Position numbers and translations under genes: made by a program | Assembly (NCBI RefSeq): GCF_040371545.1 | Contig: NZ_AP029048.1 | Span: 1,488,001 to 1,552,000, forward strand | DNA length: 64,000 nucleotides | From: Synechococcus sp. M16CYN | GTDB taxonomy: Bacteria; Cyanobacteriota; Cyanobacteriia; PCC-6307; Cyanobiaceae | Direction of reading: 5' to 3' | Part shown: positions 21,473-30,304 of the stretch, piece after piece | How positions within the stretch are numbered: position 1 is the stretch's first letter | Layout of the letters: each line of letters opens with the position of its first letter | Notes under the pieces: model-generated | Seen by the model: only the letters and a program-made list of their open reading frames with translations | Database searches by the model: none | What the model was told of the DNA's origin: nothing

Positions 21473-21833
21473 GGCTTAATCAAGCTTTAGATCAACACGA
21501 ATAGCCTCGATAAGCTCAGATTAATCAGCGGCGTCATCTTTTTTATCTAATTATTCATGACCAATTAATGAACCAATAATTAAGAATATTCAATTCATGC
21601 GGTAATAGTCGTTTTCGACAGTTCCGATTAGGAATTATCGGTCAGTTTAGTCCAAAGCTGGTTGCTGCATTTTCCTAAAACCATTAGCTAAAAAAGCAAT
21701 GTGTCCCAATGAGCGCCTAACTTAATCTAGATTTTCACTGGAGGCTAAGACATCAAACGTCTACCAAGGATCATAATGAATTACCGTAGTTTTCAACGTA
21801 TGACTTAAGGTCTCTCAAGGGAGAGTATAGCCA
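21473..21833. other. Intergenic, nothing recognised
   Basis: About 360 bases of mixed composition without an open frame or hairpin that I can support. Confidence 0.6.
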
Positions 21834-21899
21834 ATGATGAGACGCCTCTTCAATGTCCTCTTTAAACAGGTTCAGCGCGTCAAAAAGGGTAAACGTTGA
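21834..21899 (+). CDS. Possible 21-aa basic peptide
   Basis: ATG ATG at 21834 to TGA at 21899 gives MMRRLFNVLFKQVQRVKKGK plus one Arg. The sequence AAGGGAGAG lies 9 bases before the start, an unusually good ribosome binding site for this window. It precedes the Fur-family gene by 44 bases. It could be a leader or a very small gene, or chance. Confidence 0.3.
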   Translation: MMRRLFNVLFKQVQRVKKGKR

Positions 21900-21943
21900 A
21901 TTTTGGACGCAAATATGATTTTTCCTCTCATTAGTGATTACTA

Positions 21944-22423
21944 TTGAGAACAGCTGTTCAAACCCGGGTGTCGCTGTCCTCAGCGCCTACTACTGACGAC
22001 GGATCTTTGGAGAATGGGTTGCATCAAGACGGTCGGCGTTTAACTCTCCAACGCAAACGTGTACTCGAATTATTCGAGCGGCGTGGTTCTGGCTGTCACC
22101 TCAGTGCTGAAGAAGTGCATCAGCAACTCGTTGATCTAAAACTCAAGGTTTCTCTCGCCACGGTTTACCGTACCTTGCGACTTCTTGCCGATATGGATTT
22201 CCTGCAGGAACTGGAACTGAGTGAAGGGGGACGCCGCTTTGAGTTGTCTGTTGATGACCACAGGAAACACCATCATGTAGTTTGCATTCGCTGTGGACTT
22301 ACTGAAGAATTCGAAAATGATCGTGTGCTCGAAGCAGGAGCCGAGGCTGCTCGCGAATTCGGCTTTAAGTTAATCGAATCAAGCCTGAACGTCCGGGCGA
22401 TCTGCAGTGATTGTCAAACCTGA
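21944..22423 (+). CDS. Fur-family metal/peroxide-responsive repressor
   Basis: A 159-residue Fur-superfamily regulator. The winged helix covers residues 30-95 (RRLTLQRKRVLELFERRGSG; VSLATVYRTLRLLADMDFLQ). The metal-binding dimerisation half has DDHRKHHHVVCIRCG and a final CSDC, so both CxxC structural zinc pairs are present. Start: TTG at 21944, or GTG at 21968 (VSLSSAP), which would drop eight residues; neither has a strong ribosome binding site. Whether it senses iron, zinc or peroxide cannot be told from sequence alone. It converges with the decapeptide-repeat gene, stops 11 bases apart. Confidence 0.9.
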   Translation: MRTAVQTRVSLSSAPTTDDGSLENGLHQDGRRLTLQRKRVLELFERRGSGCHLSAEEVHQQLVDLKLKVSLATVYRTLRLLADMDFLQELELSEGGRRFELSVDDHRKHHHVVCIRCGLTEEFENDRVLEAGAEAAREFGFKLIESSLNVRAICSDCQT

Positions 22424-22434
22424 ATCCTCAGAGC

Positions 22435-22830
22435 TTATTGCGTATGTTCATTGCAAGGCATCCAATAGTCGTGTCCCATACGATGGACGCCTTGGCAGCC
22501 AAGTTTGCGAGCTTGTTCCTCAGCTTGATCCCGCGATGGATACGCGAGAGAGCGGGGGTTTGTGGTGGAGTGGATTTGGATCAAACCCATGCTCATCGGT
22601 CCGGCAGTGAAAACCCCCATTGTGTTCACACCCACTGCAATTAATCCCATCCCCACAATCGCAGCATTAAACACACCCATGGCAACGACACCAACAGAAA
22701 CAACGCCCATCGGCACAACACCAATAGAAATTACTCCCATCGGCACAATACCAATGGCGATGGTTCCCATCGGAGCTACGCCGATGGCAATTCGCTTTAG
22801 ACGACTGTCGCAATCACGACCCACAGCCAT
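22435..22830 (-). CDS. Decapeptide-repeat protein with C-terminal DUF3721-like domain
   Basis: Residues 13-86 are seven tandem 10-residue units of the form IAIGVVPMGV; the Met-Gly pair recurs at exactly 21, 31, 41, 51, 61, 71 and 81. Such strict short-period Gly-rich hydrophobic repeats suggest a regular beta-solenoid or a packed membrane hairpin. After a linker, residues 100-131 (DQAEEQARKLGCQGVHRMGH, then WMPCNEH) form a DUF3721-like domain with two conserved Cys. It ends 11 bases from the Fur gene and lies just downstream of a second DUF3721-like ORF and arsS. Function is unknown; metal binding by the Cys/His cluster is inference. Confidence 0.75.
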   Translation of the reverse strand: MAVGRDCDSRLKRIAIGVAPMGTIAIGIVPMGVISIGVVPMGVVSVGVVAMGVFNAAIVGMGLIAVGVNTMGVFTAGPMSMGLIQIHSTTNPRSLAYPSRDQAEEQARKLGCQGVHRMGHDYWMPCNEHTQ

Positions 22831-22833
22831 AGA

Positions 22834-22968
22834 TCAACGTTCCTGACCATGAGTGACATCGTGCCTTCTGCAAACCATCCATATGTCACTCATGCGGTAA
22901 GCACCTTGAGTACCCCCGCAGCCAAAGTCGGGAATAGCGGTTCTGGCCTCCGCTTCAGCTCTAAACAT
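22834..22968 (-). CDS. Short DUF3721-like ORF, possible degenerate paralogue
   Basis: ATG at 22968 to TGA at 22834 gives 44 residues including FRAEAEARTAIPDFGCGGTQ and YRMSDIWMVCRRHD. It aligns with the C-terminal domain of the next gene (AEEQARKLGCQGVHRMGH..WMPCNEH), keeping both Cys and the Arg-Met but with WMVC for WMPC. A TGA lies immediately upstream in frame, so no repeat region precedes it. It ends three bases before the start of the repeat protein, which suggests translational coupling or a fragment of an old duplication. Confidence 0.45.
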   Translation of the reverse strand: MFRAEAEARTAIPDFGCGGTQGAYRMSDIWMVCRRHDVTHGQER

Positions 22969-23129
22969 GGCTCACTCGGACTAGCGTGACCCACTTGGGC
23001 TGATCTTGTGTTGAGGGTTAGTAGTGGCTCTCAAGAGTATTAGATCCACTGCGCCAATCATTAGTCGAACAAAAATCATGAGTACACTTGACATCAAAGC
23101 CCCCTCTATCATGCCCGAGCAGATCTGAA

Positions 23130-24089
23130 TCAAACCTGAAGAGCTCCCCCGCAGCTTGAGCCAGAGCCGGCCGTGCATCCAAAACAATGGCGGCCCGTAT
23201 GAATCGGGTCATCGCTAAAATCGGCGTCGGAATTGACGAGGTCACGGAGGTGACGAATCAAGCCTGGCCGAGGCAAACTTAGTTGCTGGTTAAAATCGCA
23301 GTCGTATAGCCAACCTTCCCAGTCGATACTGAGGAGATGTCGACACATGACAGCTTCAAGGTTGGCTGGGTTGTAAGCCTTTTCGAGCACGCGCCAGTAC
23401 TCCTCCAGACTATCGCTAAGTTCCAGCTGGCGAGCAAACCGCTGGATAGGCATATTGACCAGGGTGAGCAATCGATCAAACCGAATACCAAATCGAGCCA
23501 ACTCTCTTTTGTAATCAGCCTCTAGGGCTGCTTGCGGGGCAGGAAGCGTCGCACCCGGCGGGTTATATACGAGATTGAGAGATCGCAACGGATCACCGTC
23601 CCCATAGCCGAGGGAATTGAGCTGACGCAGGCCGCTAATGCTCCGCTCAAACACGCCGCTGCCACGTTGGCGGTCAACGTTGCCGGCAGTGTGACAGGGC
23701 AGTGAGGCCATAATGGTTACATTGTGTTCTGCTAGAAAATCGGCGAGGTTTTCTTGACCCGGTTCACTCAGAATGGTGAGGTTGCATCGATCAATTACCG
23801 CCACCCCTGCGGTGCGAGCCTGAAGTACAAGCTGGCGGAATCCAGGATGTAGTTCTGGCGCACCTCCGGTGAGGTCCAAATATTTGATTTGGTGCCGCTT
23901 CAACGCTAAAGGGATGAGTTCCAACAGTTCTATAGCCATCATTTCAGTCCGAGTCGGGCCTGCGTTGACGTGACAATGAGCGCAGCTCTGGTTGCAGCGA
24001 TAGCCCAAGTTGACCTGAAGCGTGGTTAATCTGCTTCGTCGCAGTGCGGGAAACAGTACAGAGTTGAGGGTCAATGTGACACACTCCAA
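23130..24089 (-). CDS. arsS: ArsS-like arsenosugar-pathway radical SAM protein
   Basis: A 319-residue radical SAM enzyme. The CX3CX2C cluster for the 4Fe-4S centre is C32, C36 and C39 (YRCNQSCAHCH), followed by the SAM-binding DLTGGAPELHP. The C-terminal domain carries extra cysteines (YDCDF; RHCFGCTAGSGSSCGG) typical of ArsS (DUF3641-type). ArsS adds the 5'-deoxyadenosyl group to methylated arsenic in arsenosugar synthesis. No arsM methyltransferase is visible next to it. No gene joins it on the upstream side, and the DUF3721-like ORF follows. All key residues are intact. Confidence 0.85.
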   Translation of the reverse strand: MECVTLTLNSVLFPALRRSRLTTLQVNLGYRCNQSCAHCHVNAGPTRTEMMAIELLELIPLALKRHQIKYLDLTGGAPELHPGFRQLVLQARTAGVAVIDRCNLTILSEPGQENLADFLAEHNVTIMASLPCHTAGNVDRQRGSGVFERSISGLRQLNSLGYGDGDPLRSLNLVYNPPGATLPAPQAALEADYKRELARFGIRFDRLLTLVNMPIQRFARQLELSDSLEEYWRVLEKAYNPANLEAVMCRHLLSIDWEGWLYDCDFNQQLSLPRPGLIRHLRDLVNSDADFSDDPIHTGRHCFGCTAGSGSSCGGALQV

Positions 24090-25004
24090 CGGGATCTTCT
24101 GATCTTTTCAGACCGAGTTGATAATCGAAACCTTAGATCATTCCAGTTGCAAGCAGCATTAACAATCAATCGCTTGAGTTATCTTGGTGTGGACGAAGTT
24201 ACCGGATACAAAACAGGTTTAAGGAAATCCTCGTAATAAAGCCATCTTGATCTTGTTTCGGGTTTGAGTAGTCCCCCATACTGGATGCATTAGGATACCT
24301 TGTCTGACTTGCGCCGATTTCCTCCATCGATTCTAAGTCTGATATCTGAACTGATGGGTGATGAGTTGCACCTAATGGACACGCGTAAATCTAGCTAGAT
24401 AATGCTGAGCCGTTTCAGACAATTTCGCCGATGTCGCAGTCAAAGAGTGCACTATTGTGGCCTCAATAAAGTTTTTATACGATCGCTAAAAAACAAAATC
24501 TTGGGCGCGCTAAGTTTCCGGTGGCACACTTATAATAGCGTCATTGTAAACCTGCGATAGTTTATAGGCAGAGTTTTACAGAAATTAAAGGAAATGGAAG
24601 CCTCGATTGCTCCATCCTATTCCCTTAGATATGATGATAGTGCAATAACCTCCCTTAATTTTCAATGCAGTTTAGAGGAGAAACAACTGCGTTCTAGTAG
24701 CAGGACGAGCCCGGTTAAGATCTGACCAGGGAGATGCTTTAGGTCGTAGATACAGTGATCTAGTCTTTGCCTGCATCGAGGATTTCGGAGTGATACGAAC
24801 CGCTGTCTAGATTAGTTAAGCAAAGGTTGGAGTACTTACAGACGCCGTGTCCATAGCGAATCAATTGTCCCTAGTGAGCAAAATTAGCCAGGTTAACTGA
24901 CTAAAGAGGGTGATTTCGCCCTAACTCAGACTGAAATGTAAGTCTGCGAATAAAGATTGTGTCAGAATTACTTGATGTGATAGTAAATAATTTAGCGTCA
25001 GTAA
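24090..25004. other. Intergenic, about 0.9 kb, possible gene remnants
   Basis: Composition is close to coding, but no frame is open for long. On the plus strand, 24683-24808 reads a short coherent stretch (RSDQGDALGRRYSDLVFACI, then EDFGVIRTAV and TAG) without a start codon, preceded by AGAGGAG. It may be a 5'-truncated or decayed gene. I cannot name it. Confidence 0.4.
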
Positions 25005-26276
25005 TCAATTCAATCCAGACTGTGATTTATTCGCAATAGTAGAGGAATGCACCTTCGCCAGTTGCTGGAACCAGGTGATGTATTGATCTGGGCCACCAAG
25101 CATTAACACATTCAATTGTAAGGGGTCGTTCGCATCGGTTATTCCAGCTAGGAATGGATGACTGAGGCTGGGGCGATCCACTTCACCATGGCTGCTATCC
25201 ACAAGCACCACCCGGTTGGCTCGTCCACTCCAAGTCCCCAATGTTTGAAGCAGGGTAAGAAAGCCACGATCACTTCCTCCACGCAACCAACCAGAATCAT
25301 CGTCAGCACGGTTAGAGGTGACGGTGTCACCAACCCCTACCAGCAAAGGCATCCGTTCTGCTGGGATCCGATCTTGCACAAGCTTTAGCAAATCGGTTTG
25401 GTTATTTGGCGCAATGCGCACATTGAATTCCTCACCAAAAGGAACCTCCCCATAGTGACAGGCCATGTATTGATTGAGCAGAACCAGCAAACCAGCCTCT
25501 TTGAGTGAACCGCTAAGCATGAATTGGATATCCGTGGTTCCTACATCACCGGCAACCGCTGGCTTTAGTCGTTCCAAGCCATCGGCATCACATCCAAGGT
25601 TAGGGGCCACATGCAAAAAGAATGAGCCCGCCAGACCTTGCTGTACCGCTTCTGTCAATAGCTCTCCCATCAATTGCTGAAGCAAACCCTGTAATGCTTG
25701 CTGCCGTACTACATCATCAGGGATCTGTGCAAACACACCGTTGAGGTTCACGGTAGGGGACATCTGAGTATCGAGCACAGCGGTATGGGCCAATTGGGTC
25801 AACTGATCCGGTGAAAATTCAGGGAGAAGGTAAGATAAACCTCTCCTCAGCAGCTCCTCCATACGATGTGGAGCTGCTGTTAAAAATGCTATCTCGGCTT
25901 CACTCACGCCCGGATTGCTCACTTGTCCATAACGATTTTGCAGTTGAACACCACCGGCTGCCAGTCCGGGTAAGTACAAACCATTACGCGCTGGGTGCAA
26001 ATCGTTACCAAGCGCTTGTTCCACAACTCGATTAACGCCCCGGCGCCCCTCATGTTCGCCATTGGTCAGTACTGCGAAACTATCCCCGAATTGAGCCGCC
26101 GCAGTCACATAAGATGCGTCTATACGCCGGTTGAGCGGATCCTGAACCAGCTGCATACAAACCCCATCAAGGTCTTGTACAATCAACAGATCTTTGACAC
26201 CGCGGAGCTCCTGAAGCAGTTGATGAGAGCTGAGGCGTTGCATGATCATGGCTTCATCGAGGCGCCACCCTCTCAT
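25005..26276 (-). CDS. stpA: Glucosylglycerol 3-phosphate phosphatase
   Basis: Up to 423 residues. The enzyme removes phosphate from glucosylglycerol-3-phosphate, giving the compatible solute glucosylglycerol used by marine cyanobacteria against salt stress. A HAD-type nucleophile motif QDLDGVC lies near the N-terminus (D35, D37), and LLVGVGDTVTSNRADDD with DRGFL later matches the family's acid-rich end. The true start may be the Met at residue 12 (MQRLSSHQLL, 26243), since sequence before it looks non-conserved. The partner synthase ggpS is not in the window. It is divergent from the Rieske oxygenase gene, 56 bases away. Confidence 0.85.
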   Translation of the reverse strand: MRGWRLDEAMIMQRLSSHQLLQELRGVKDLLIVQDLDGVCMQLVQDPLNRRIDASYVTAAAQFGDSFAVLTNGEHEGRRGVNRVVEQALGNDLHPARNGLYLPGLAAGGVQLQNRYGQVSNPGVSEAEIAFLTAAPHRMEELLRRGLSYLLPEFSPDQLTQLAHTAVLDTQMSPTVNLNGVFAQIPDDVVRQQALQGLLQQLMGELLTEAVQQGLAGSFFLHVAPNLGCDADGLERLKPAVAGDVGTTDIQFMLSGSLKEAGLLVLLNQYMACHYGEVPFGEEFNVRIAPNNQTDLLKLVQDRIPAERMPLLVGVGDTVTSNRADDDSGWLRGGSDRGFLTLLQTLGTWSGRANRVVLVDSSHGEVDRPSLSHPFLAGITDANDPLQLNVLMLGGPDQYITWFQQLAKVHSSTIANKSQSGLN

Positions 26277-26332
26277 GCTTGACGCATCGAACCAAAGAGA
26301 ACGCGGTCATGACTGACTTGAAATGTTGGTGA

Positions 26333-27649
26333 ATGCAAATGCACCCCACCTGGACTGAACAGTGGTGGCCGATCGCCTATCTCCAGGATCTGAATCGTTC
26401 AAAACCCAACCGATTCACGCTGCTGGAACGAGACTTAGTAATCTGGTGGGATACTTCGGGTGAGGTAAGCCGTTGGCGGGTATTCCCTGATATCTGCCCA
26501 CACAGACTGGTACCCCTCAGCGAAGGGAGAATTAATAGCAACGGATTCCTGGAATGCCCTTATCACGGCTGGAGCTTTGACGGGCAAGGTCATTGTCGTT
26601 CGATCCCGCAAGCTGCGAAAAACACTAAATCAGAATCACGTCGCTCACGCTGCACCAGCCTTCCTGCCGCTACGGGGCAGGGGCTGTTATTTGTCTGGAT
26701 GGGAGCTCCTGAGACTGCTAATCCACAACGGTTACCCCTAGTGCCAATTTTAAAGGAGGATCCAAACAGCTGGACAGTGCAAGATACGTTTCGCGATTTA
26801 CCTATGGATGCGGTAACGCTACTTGAGAATGTGCTGGATGTGAGCCATATTCCGTTTACCCATCACAAAACTGTCGGTAAACGAGAGAATGCCGCCCCGG
26901 TAGAAGCAACGATCACTAGCGAAGACAAGGACGGTTTCGATATCTTTTGGGAGGAGGGTCCTCGTAGGGGCAAACTTGGTTCCCAATCCACCCGATTCCA
27001 AGCTCCACAACTGATGTGGCATGACCTTACAGCGAAAGGCTTCGGTCGCATCCTCACGATTGTCTACGCGGTACCAATACGGAGGGGCCAATGCCGTTTA
27101 TTTGCTCGCTTTCCCTTCCAGTTCCAATCTGCTGCGCTAAGAGTGTTGATTGGTTTACGACCTCGATGGCTCCAGCATATTGGTAACCACAAAGTAATCG
27201 AGGATGATCAAGTATTTTTGCACTGGCAAGAACGAGCTTTGGAAAATGCTGGAGGCAGTCCAGCCGCAGAACGAGCTTTCTATATGCCCAATACGGCTGA
27301 CGTCTATGTCACAGCACTACACCGCTGGCTCGATAGTCACGGCGGAGAACCATTTGCTGGAAAACCGTTACCCGAACGCCAACAAACAACTGCTCTAATG
27401 GATCGATTTCATAGTCATACCAAAATCTGTATCAGCTGTTCGTCCGCTTTGAGGCGAATCCGCACTACTCGCCCGTGGGTCTGGGGATTTCTCTGGGGTT
27501 CTTCGGCTCTCATAGGACTCGGTCAGGGAAATCAATGGAGTGCAATTGGCCTTGTTGTAGCAGTAACAGCAGGGATTACACTGCGTCAACTCTTTAAATG
27601 GGAGCTGGGGTTAACAACAGGAAGTGGGAAAGCTCCCCGCAACCATTAG
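26333..27649 (+). CDS. PaO/Lls1-like Rieske non-heme iron oxygenase
   Basis: A 438-residue member of the pheophorbide a oxygenase family. The Rieske 2Fe-2S ligands are C55/H57 (CPHRLVP) and C75/H78 (CPYHGW). The mononuclear iron site is in ENVLDVSHIPFTHH (D169, H172, H177). The family's C-terminal CxxC is at C366/C369 (KICISC), and two hydrophobic helices near 383-425 anchor it to a membrane. Plant relatives act in chlorophyll breakdown, chlorophyllide a oxidation and protein translocation (Tic55); cyanobacterial substrates are mostly unknown. Length and all cofactors fit an active enzyme. Confidence 0.85.
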   Translation: MQMHPTWTEQWWPIAYLQDLNRSKPNRFTLLERDLVIWWDTSGEVSRWRVFPDICPHRLVPLSEGRINSNGFLECPYHGWSFDGQGHCRSIPQAAKNTKSESRRSRCTSLPAATGQGLLFVWMGAPETANPQRLPLVPILKEDPNSWTVQDTFRDLPMDAVTLLENVLDVSHIPFTHHKTVGKRENAAPVEATITSEDKDGFDIFWEEGPRRGKLGSQSTRFQAPQLMWHDLTAKGFGRILTIVYAVPIRRGQCRLFARFPFQFQSAALRVLIGLRPRWLQHIGNHKVIEDDQVFLHWQERALENAGGSPAAERAFYMPNTADVYVTALHRWLDSHGGEPFAGKPLPERQQTTALMDRFHSHTKICISCSSALRRIRTTRPWVWGFLWGSSALIGLGQGNQWSAIGLVVAVTAGITLRQLFKWELGLTTGSGKAPRNH

Positions 27650-28303
27650 CCGCCGATTAAGAGTAATGACATGGCTCCGCCATAAGCGCTTACCTTGATA
27701 GCCATGTTCACCGTCACTGTATTACGGGCTGCGATAGCCGATGACTTTCACGATCCTTCAGATCTTAACAAAGTCATTACAAAATTTGGTCTCTTTATTA
27801 GCATTTATTATACTCGACACAAACGCACCCGTCCTTGAATAATCAAATTATTAGAGTCCTTACCAAGGATGTACATGTGCAAACCACGGAAACCGACCAA
27901 GAAGCTTCTAGTACGACTGTTGCATTCGCTATAAGAATTAAGTCTCGATCAATCTCAAAATTGGCATCGACTTTCAACTGGCTTGTTTAGGCAAGTGCAG
28001 CCCCCTCCTAATTAGGAGGGGGCTCGACGCACGAAACTACAACAAGTTAGCAGTAAGCCAACAGTAGATTTCAAACAAATCGATAACATCGAATCCAAAA
28101 TTTTGAAAATCACTACAACACTTTTAACTCAATCCATACCGCCCGCCTTACCGCAGGGCGAGCGCCAGTAAATTGTGGAAATCAAGACCTGTGAACAGTG
28201 ATATAGGCAAGCGAGGGGAATGGTGCAACCCGCCTCTTTCTACTGACAACTGACATCGGGGATGGTCGGGTATCAGCTGAAAACCAATAATTGAGCTCTC
28301 CCA
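27650..28303. other. Intergenic with strong GC-rich palindrome
   Basis: No gene can be supported. A 26-base palindrome lies at 27999-28024. A minus-strand frame just after the oxygenase stop (ending AIKVSAYGGAMSLLLIGG) is short and without clear support. Confidence 0.55.
27999..28024. terminator. 26-base GC-rich palindrome, terminator-like
   Basis: Eleven pairs (AGCCCCCTCCT / AGGAGGGGGCT) close over AATT. Neither side has a T-run, so it may be a decayed bidirectional terminator or an RNA stem. It is about 350 bases from the oxygenase stop and 280 from the minus-strand pseudogene. Confidence 0.55.
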
Positions 28304-28741
28304 TTAGCCGTATAAATTTGCGTTTATCAATTGCTGATCGCTAACAAAACGATAGCCAACATCACGCCCGGGGAGAACAATCATTGAGATGCCAGTGATT
28401 GCCAGACAAGCGTGCTGGTCTCATTAAGATGGCGTTCAGTTAGATTAGGTTGATCCGCTCCGAATTCGAACAGTGCCAATGGCTGTTTACCGAGCTCCTA
28501 AAGGGTGCCGTCTACTAGCATGGATAGCCTTTTAGTAAGGACTCTGCAGACAGGTAGTTGGACTCATGGTACCGATTCCCCCTTGAATCGGGATCACTAA
28601 CCTCCTGCTAATACTTTTCTCATTGAGGTCTAGCAGTACATAGAGACCCGCGTGCGGGTGCCGATACACAACATGAACGTCGTCGAAATGGTTCAGGAGC
28701 TGATCAGTTTTACGAACGGCACTGCTTAGGCTGAATGCCAT
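28304..28741 (-). pseudogene. Frameshifted remnant of an unidentified gene
   Basis: Three coding-like stretches lie in order in three frames: 28741-28532 (MAFSLSSAVRKTDQLLNHFD; VVYRHPHAGLYVLLDLNEKS), about 28482-28381 (PLALFEFGADQPNLTERHLN; STLVWQSLAS) and 28384-28304 (MIVLPGRDVGYRFVSDQQLI, NANLYG). Together they would give about 130 residues of one soluble protein. I do not recognise the family. The ATG at 28741 overlaps the start codon of the divergent gene at 28740. The coherent order on one strand is the evidence; chance frames remain possible. Confidence 0.45.
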
Positions 28742-30254
28742 GCGCAATTCCTTCTTCGACCAGAGCCTAGACGCAGAGTCCATCCGACATCGGGTTCAGG
28801 AGTTAGTGGCAGGAAAGGTGGGCTTCTATAGCGTTGGCTTGTATCCCGCTTCGCTTGCTTACAACTGCGCTATGCAGAACGAAGCAGGTCGGTTGCTTTT
28901 GGCTCCGCGCCCAGGCCGTGAGTTACTTGGGGCTTTCCCGAAGGAATCGATCAAAAACATGGATCCTGGTCATGTGGAGACCATGCTTGACATGAGTACT
29001 CATCGCATAGGCAGCGATCGAATCCCCAACACACTGGAAGACCTGATTCGACGTTGTGATCTGTTAGTGCTTAGTGCCAATAGCAATCATGTAGAGGAAG
29101 ACCTGTTTGAAGCCTGTCAGTTGCGAGAGGAACTGAATCGACAACAAGTTGTGTTGGCATGCTTGGCTGGCTCTTTCAATCACGATCCCATTAGCAATAG
29201 CGCTTATGTGTTGTGTGAGAAGCAGCCCAATCTGGCTTTCTTTTCAGGTTTCCATCGCCATGGTGCCCTTAGAAATCCTTTCGACAGCTTTACTGCCAAC
29301 TTTTGTCACCCCAACGCTCTTACAGCGATGTTCGGCGCACAGCTGCTAGATCAACTTTCACCTAATATCCAAGTTGCTGCCGGAGTCCACAACGTCGAAG
29401 GGCAATACATTAAAGCTGCTAAAAACATGGCCTCAGTCTTTGCCGGTTTTGGTTACACCTTCCATCAAGACAATCCAGGCATGCTTCCCACGTTGTTAAC
29501 TCTGCTTTTAGATCAATGTTTGGATCAAGCCGCGACTGTTTCAATGGTGCGTCCGGACCGACAAAAGCTTTACCATCGACAACCAATTCCCCTAACCGAG
29601 CTTGGCTATGCTGTGCCCCGAATTGAGGCTACATTGGCGCGCGATGGTTATTTCGAGGAGGTGCGCGATCATACATTCAGCCAACTGACGGCGATGGTGG
29701 CTGATGTTCGCGGCAGCATGATGCTGCCAGCCTCTGGAAGCCCCACACGAAACTTTCAAGCAGGTCAGGTACTTGCTAGACATATGCGTAAAGAGGGACG
29801 TTGTCCCAATTCCATGACAGAGTTGAAGCAGTGGTGTGAGGCAGCTGGCATGCGCAAAGGTGGCCTCGAGGGATTGAAGTCATTGCGTTACTGGCCACAA
29901 ATCGCGCGTAAATATGCCATCCCAGTGCACGATGCATCTATGGTGAATTTGCTGTATATGGCCATCTACGGTCGTCCCGGAGTTAAGGAAACAGCTTTCC
30001 ACGTCATGACAGAGAGCCGAGAACTTTCTAGTTACTGCCAGGAGTCAGTACGGCCTAGCCACAGTCGACGCTACGGGGAAGCACTACAAAACTTAGAGGT
30101 ACCTGAAGCACTCGACCTGGTTGTGAATGCTGTGATCGCTGACCAAGCCCGCCAAGCCATGGGTAGCGAGGTCACACTGGATGAAGTTAACGAAGCTGGT
30201 GTGCCTGCCTATTTGCAGCTGATGGATGTCATTGAAAGTCAGATGGACAGTTAG
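28740..30254 (+). CDS. 504-aa conserved cyanobacterial protein, possibly dehydrogenase-like
   Basis: The protein begins MRNSFFDQSLDAESIRHRVQ. A beta-alpha-beta start (KVGFYSVGLYPASLAYNCAM), a later LLVLSANSNHVEEDL and a helical C-terminal half (HNVEGQYIKAAKNMASVFAG) recall the layout of Rossmann dehydrogenases of the glycerol-3-phosphate dehydrogenase kind, but a clean GxGxxG is lacking. I believe it is a conserved picocyanobacterial protein; the enzyme assignment is only a weak inference. It is intact and has a strong hairpin directly after the stop. Confidence 0.6.
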   Translation: MRNSFFDQSLDAESIRHRVQELVAGKVGFYSVGLYPASLAYNCAMQNEAGRLLLAPRPGRELLGAFPKESIKNMDPGHVETMLDMSTHRIGSDRIPNTLEDLIRRCDLLVLSANSNHVEEDLFEACQLREELNRQQVVLACLAGSFNHDPISNSAYVLCEKQPNLAFFSGFHRHGALRNPFDSFTANFCHPNALTAMFGAQLLDQLSPNIQVAAGVHNVEGQYIKAAKNMASVFAGFGYTFHQDNPGMLPTLLTLLLDQCLDQAATVSMVRPDRQKLYHRQPIPLTELGYAVPRIEATLARDGYFEEVRDHTFSQLTAMVADVRGSMMLPASGSPTRNFQAGQVLARHMRKEGRCPNSMTELKQWCEAAGMRKGGLEGLKSLRYWPQIARKYAIPVHDASMVNLLYMAIYGRPGVKETAFHVMTESRELSSYCQESVRPSHSRRYGEALQNLEVPEALDLVVNAVIADQARQAMGSEVTLDEVNEAGVPAYLQLMDVIESQMDS

Positions 30255-30258
30255 TGAC

Positions 30259-30304
30259 GCCTGCATCCATTCATCAGAAGGAATCTTGATGAATGGATGC
30301 AGGC
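30259..30304 (+). terminator. 18-bp perfect hairpin after the 504-aa gene
   Basis: Arms 30259-30276 (GCCTGCATCCATTCATCA) and 30287-30304 pair perfectly over a 10-base loop, four bases after the stop codon. No T-run follows, so it may stabilise the 3' end rather than terminate. Confidence 0.75.

Noticed and set aside
22562-22846. 94-aa plus-strand ORF with repeats of TPI/PMA
   Set aside because: It is the antisense of the decapeptide-repeat gene; a repetitive DNA sequence gives open repetitive frames on both strands.
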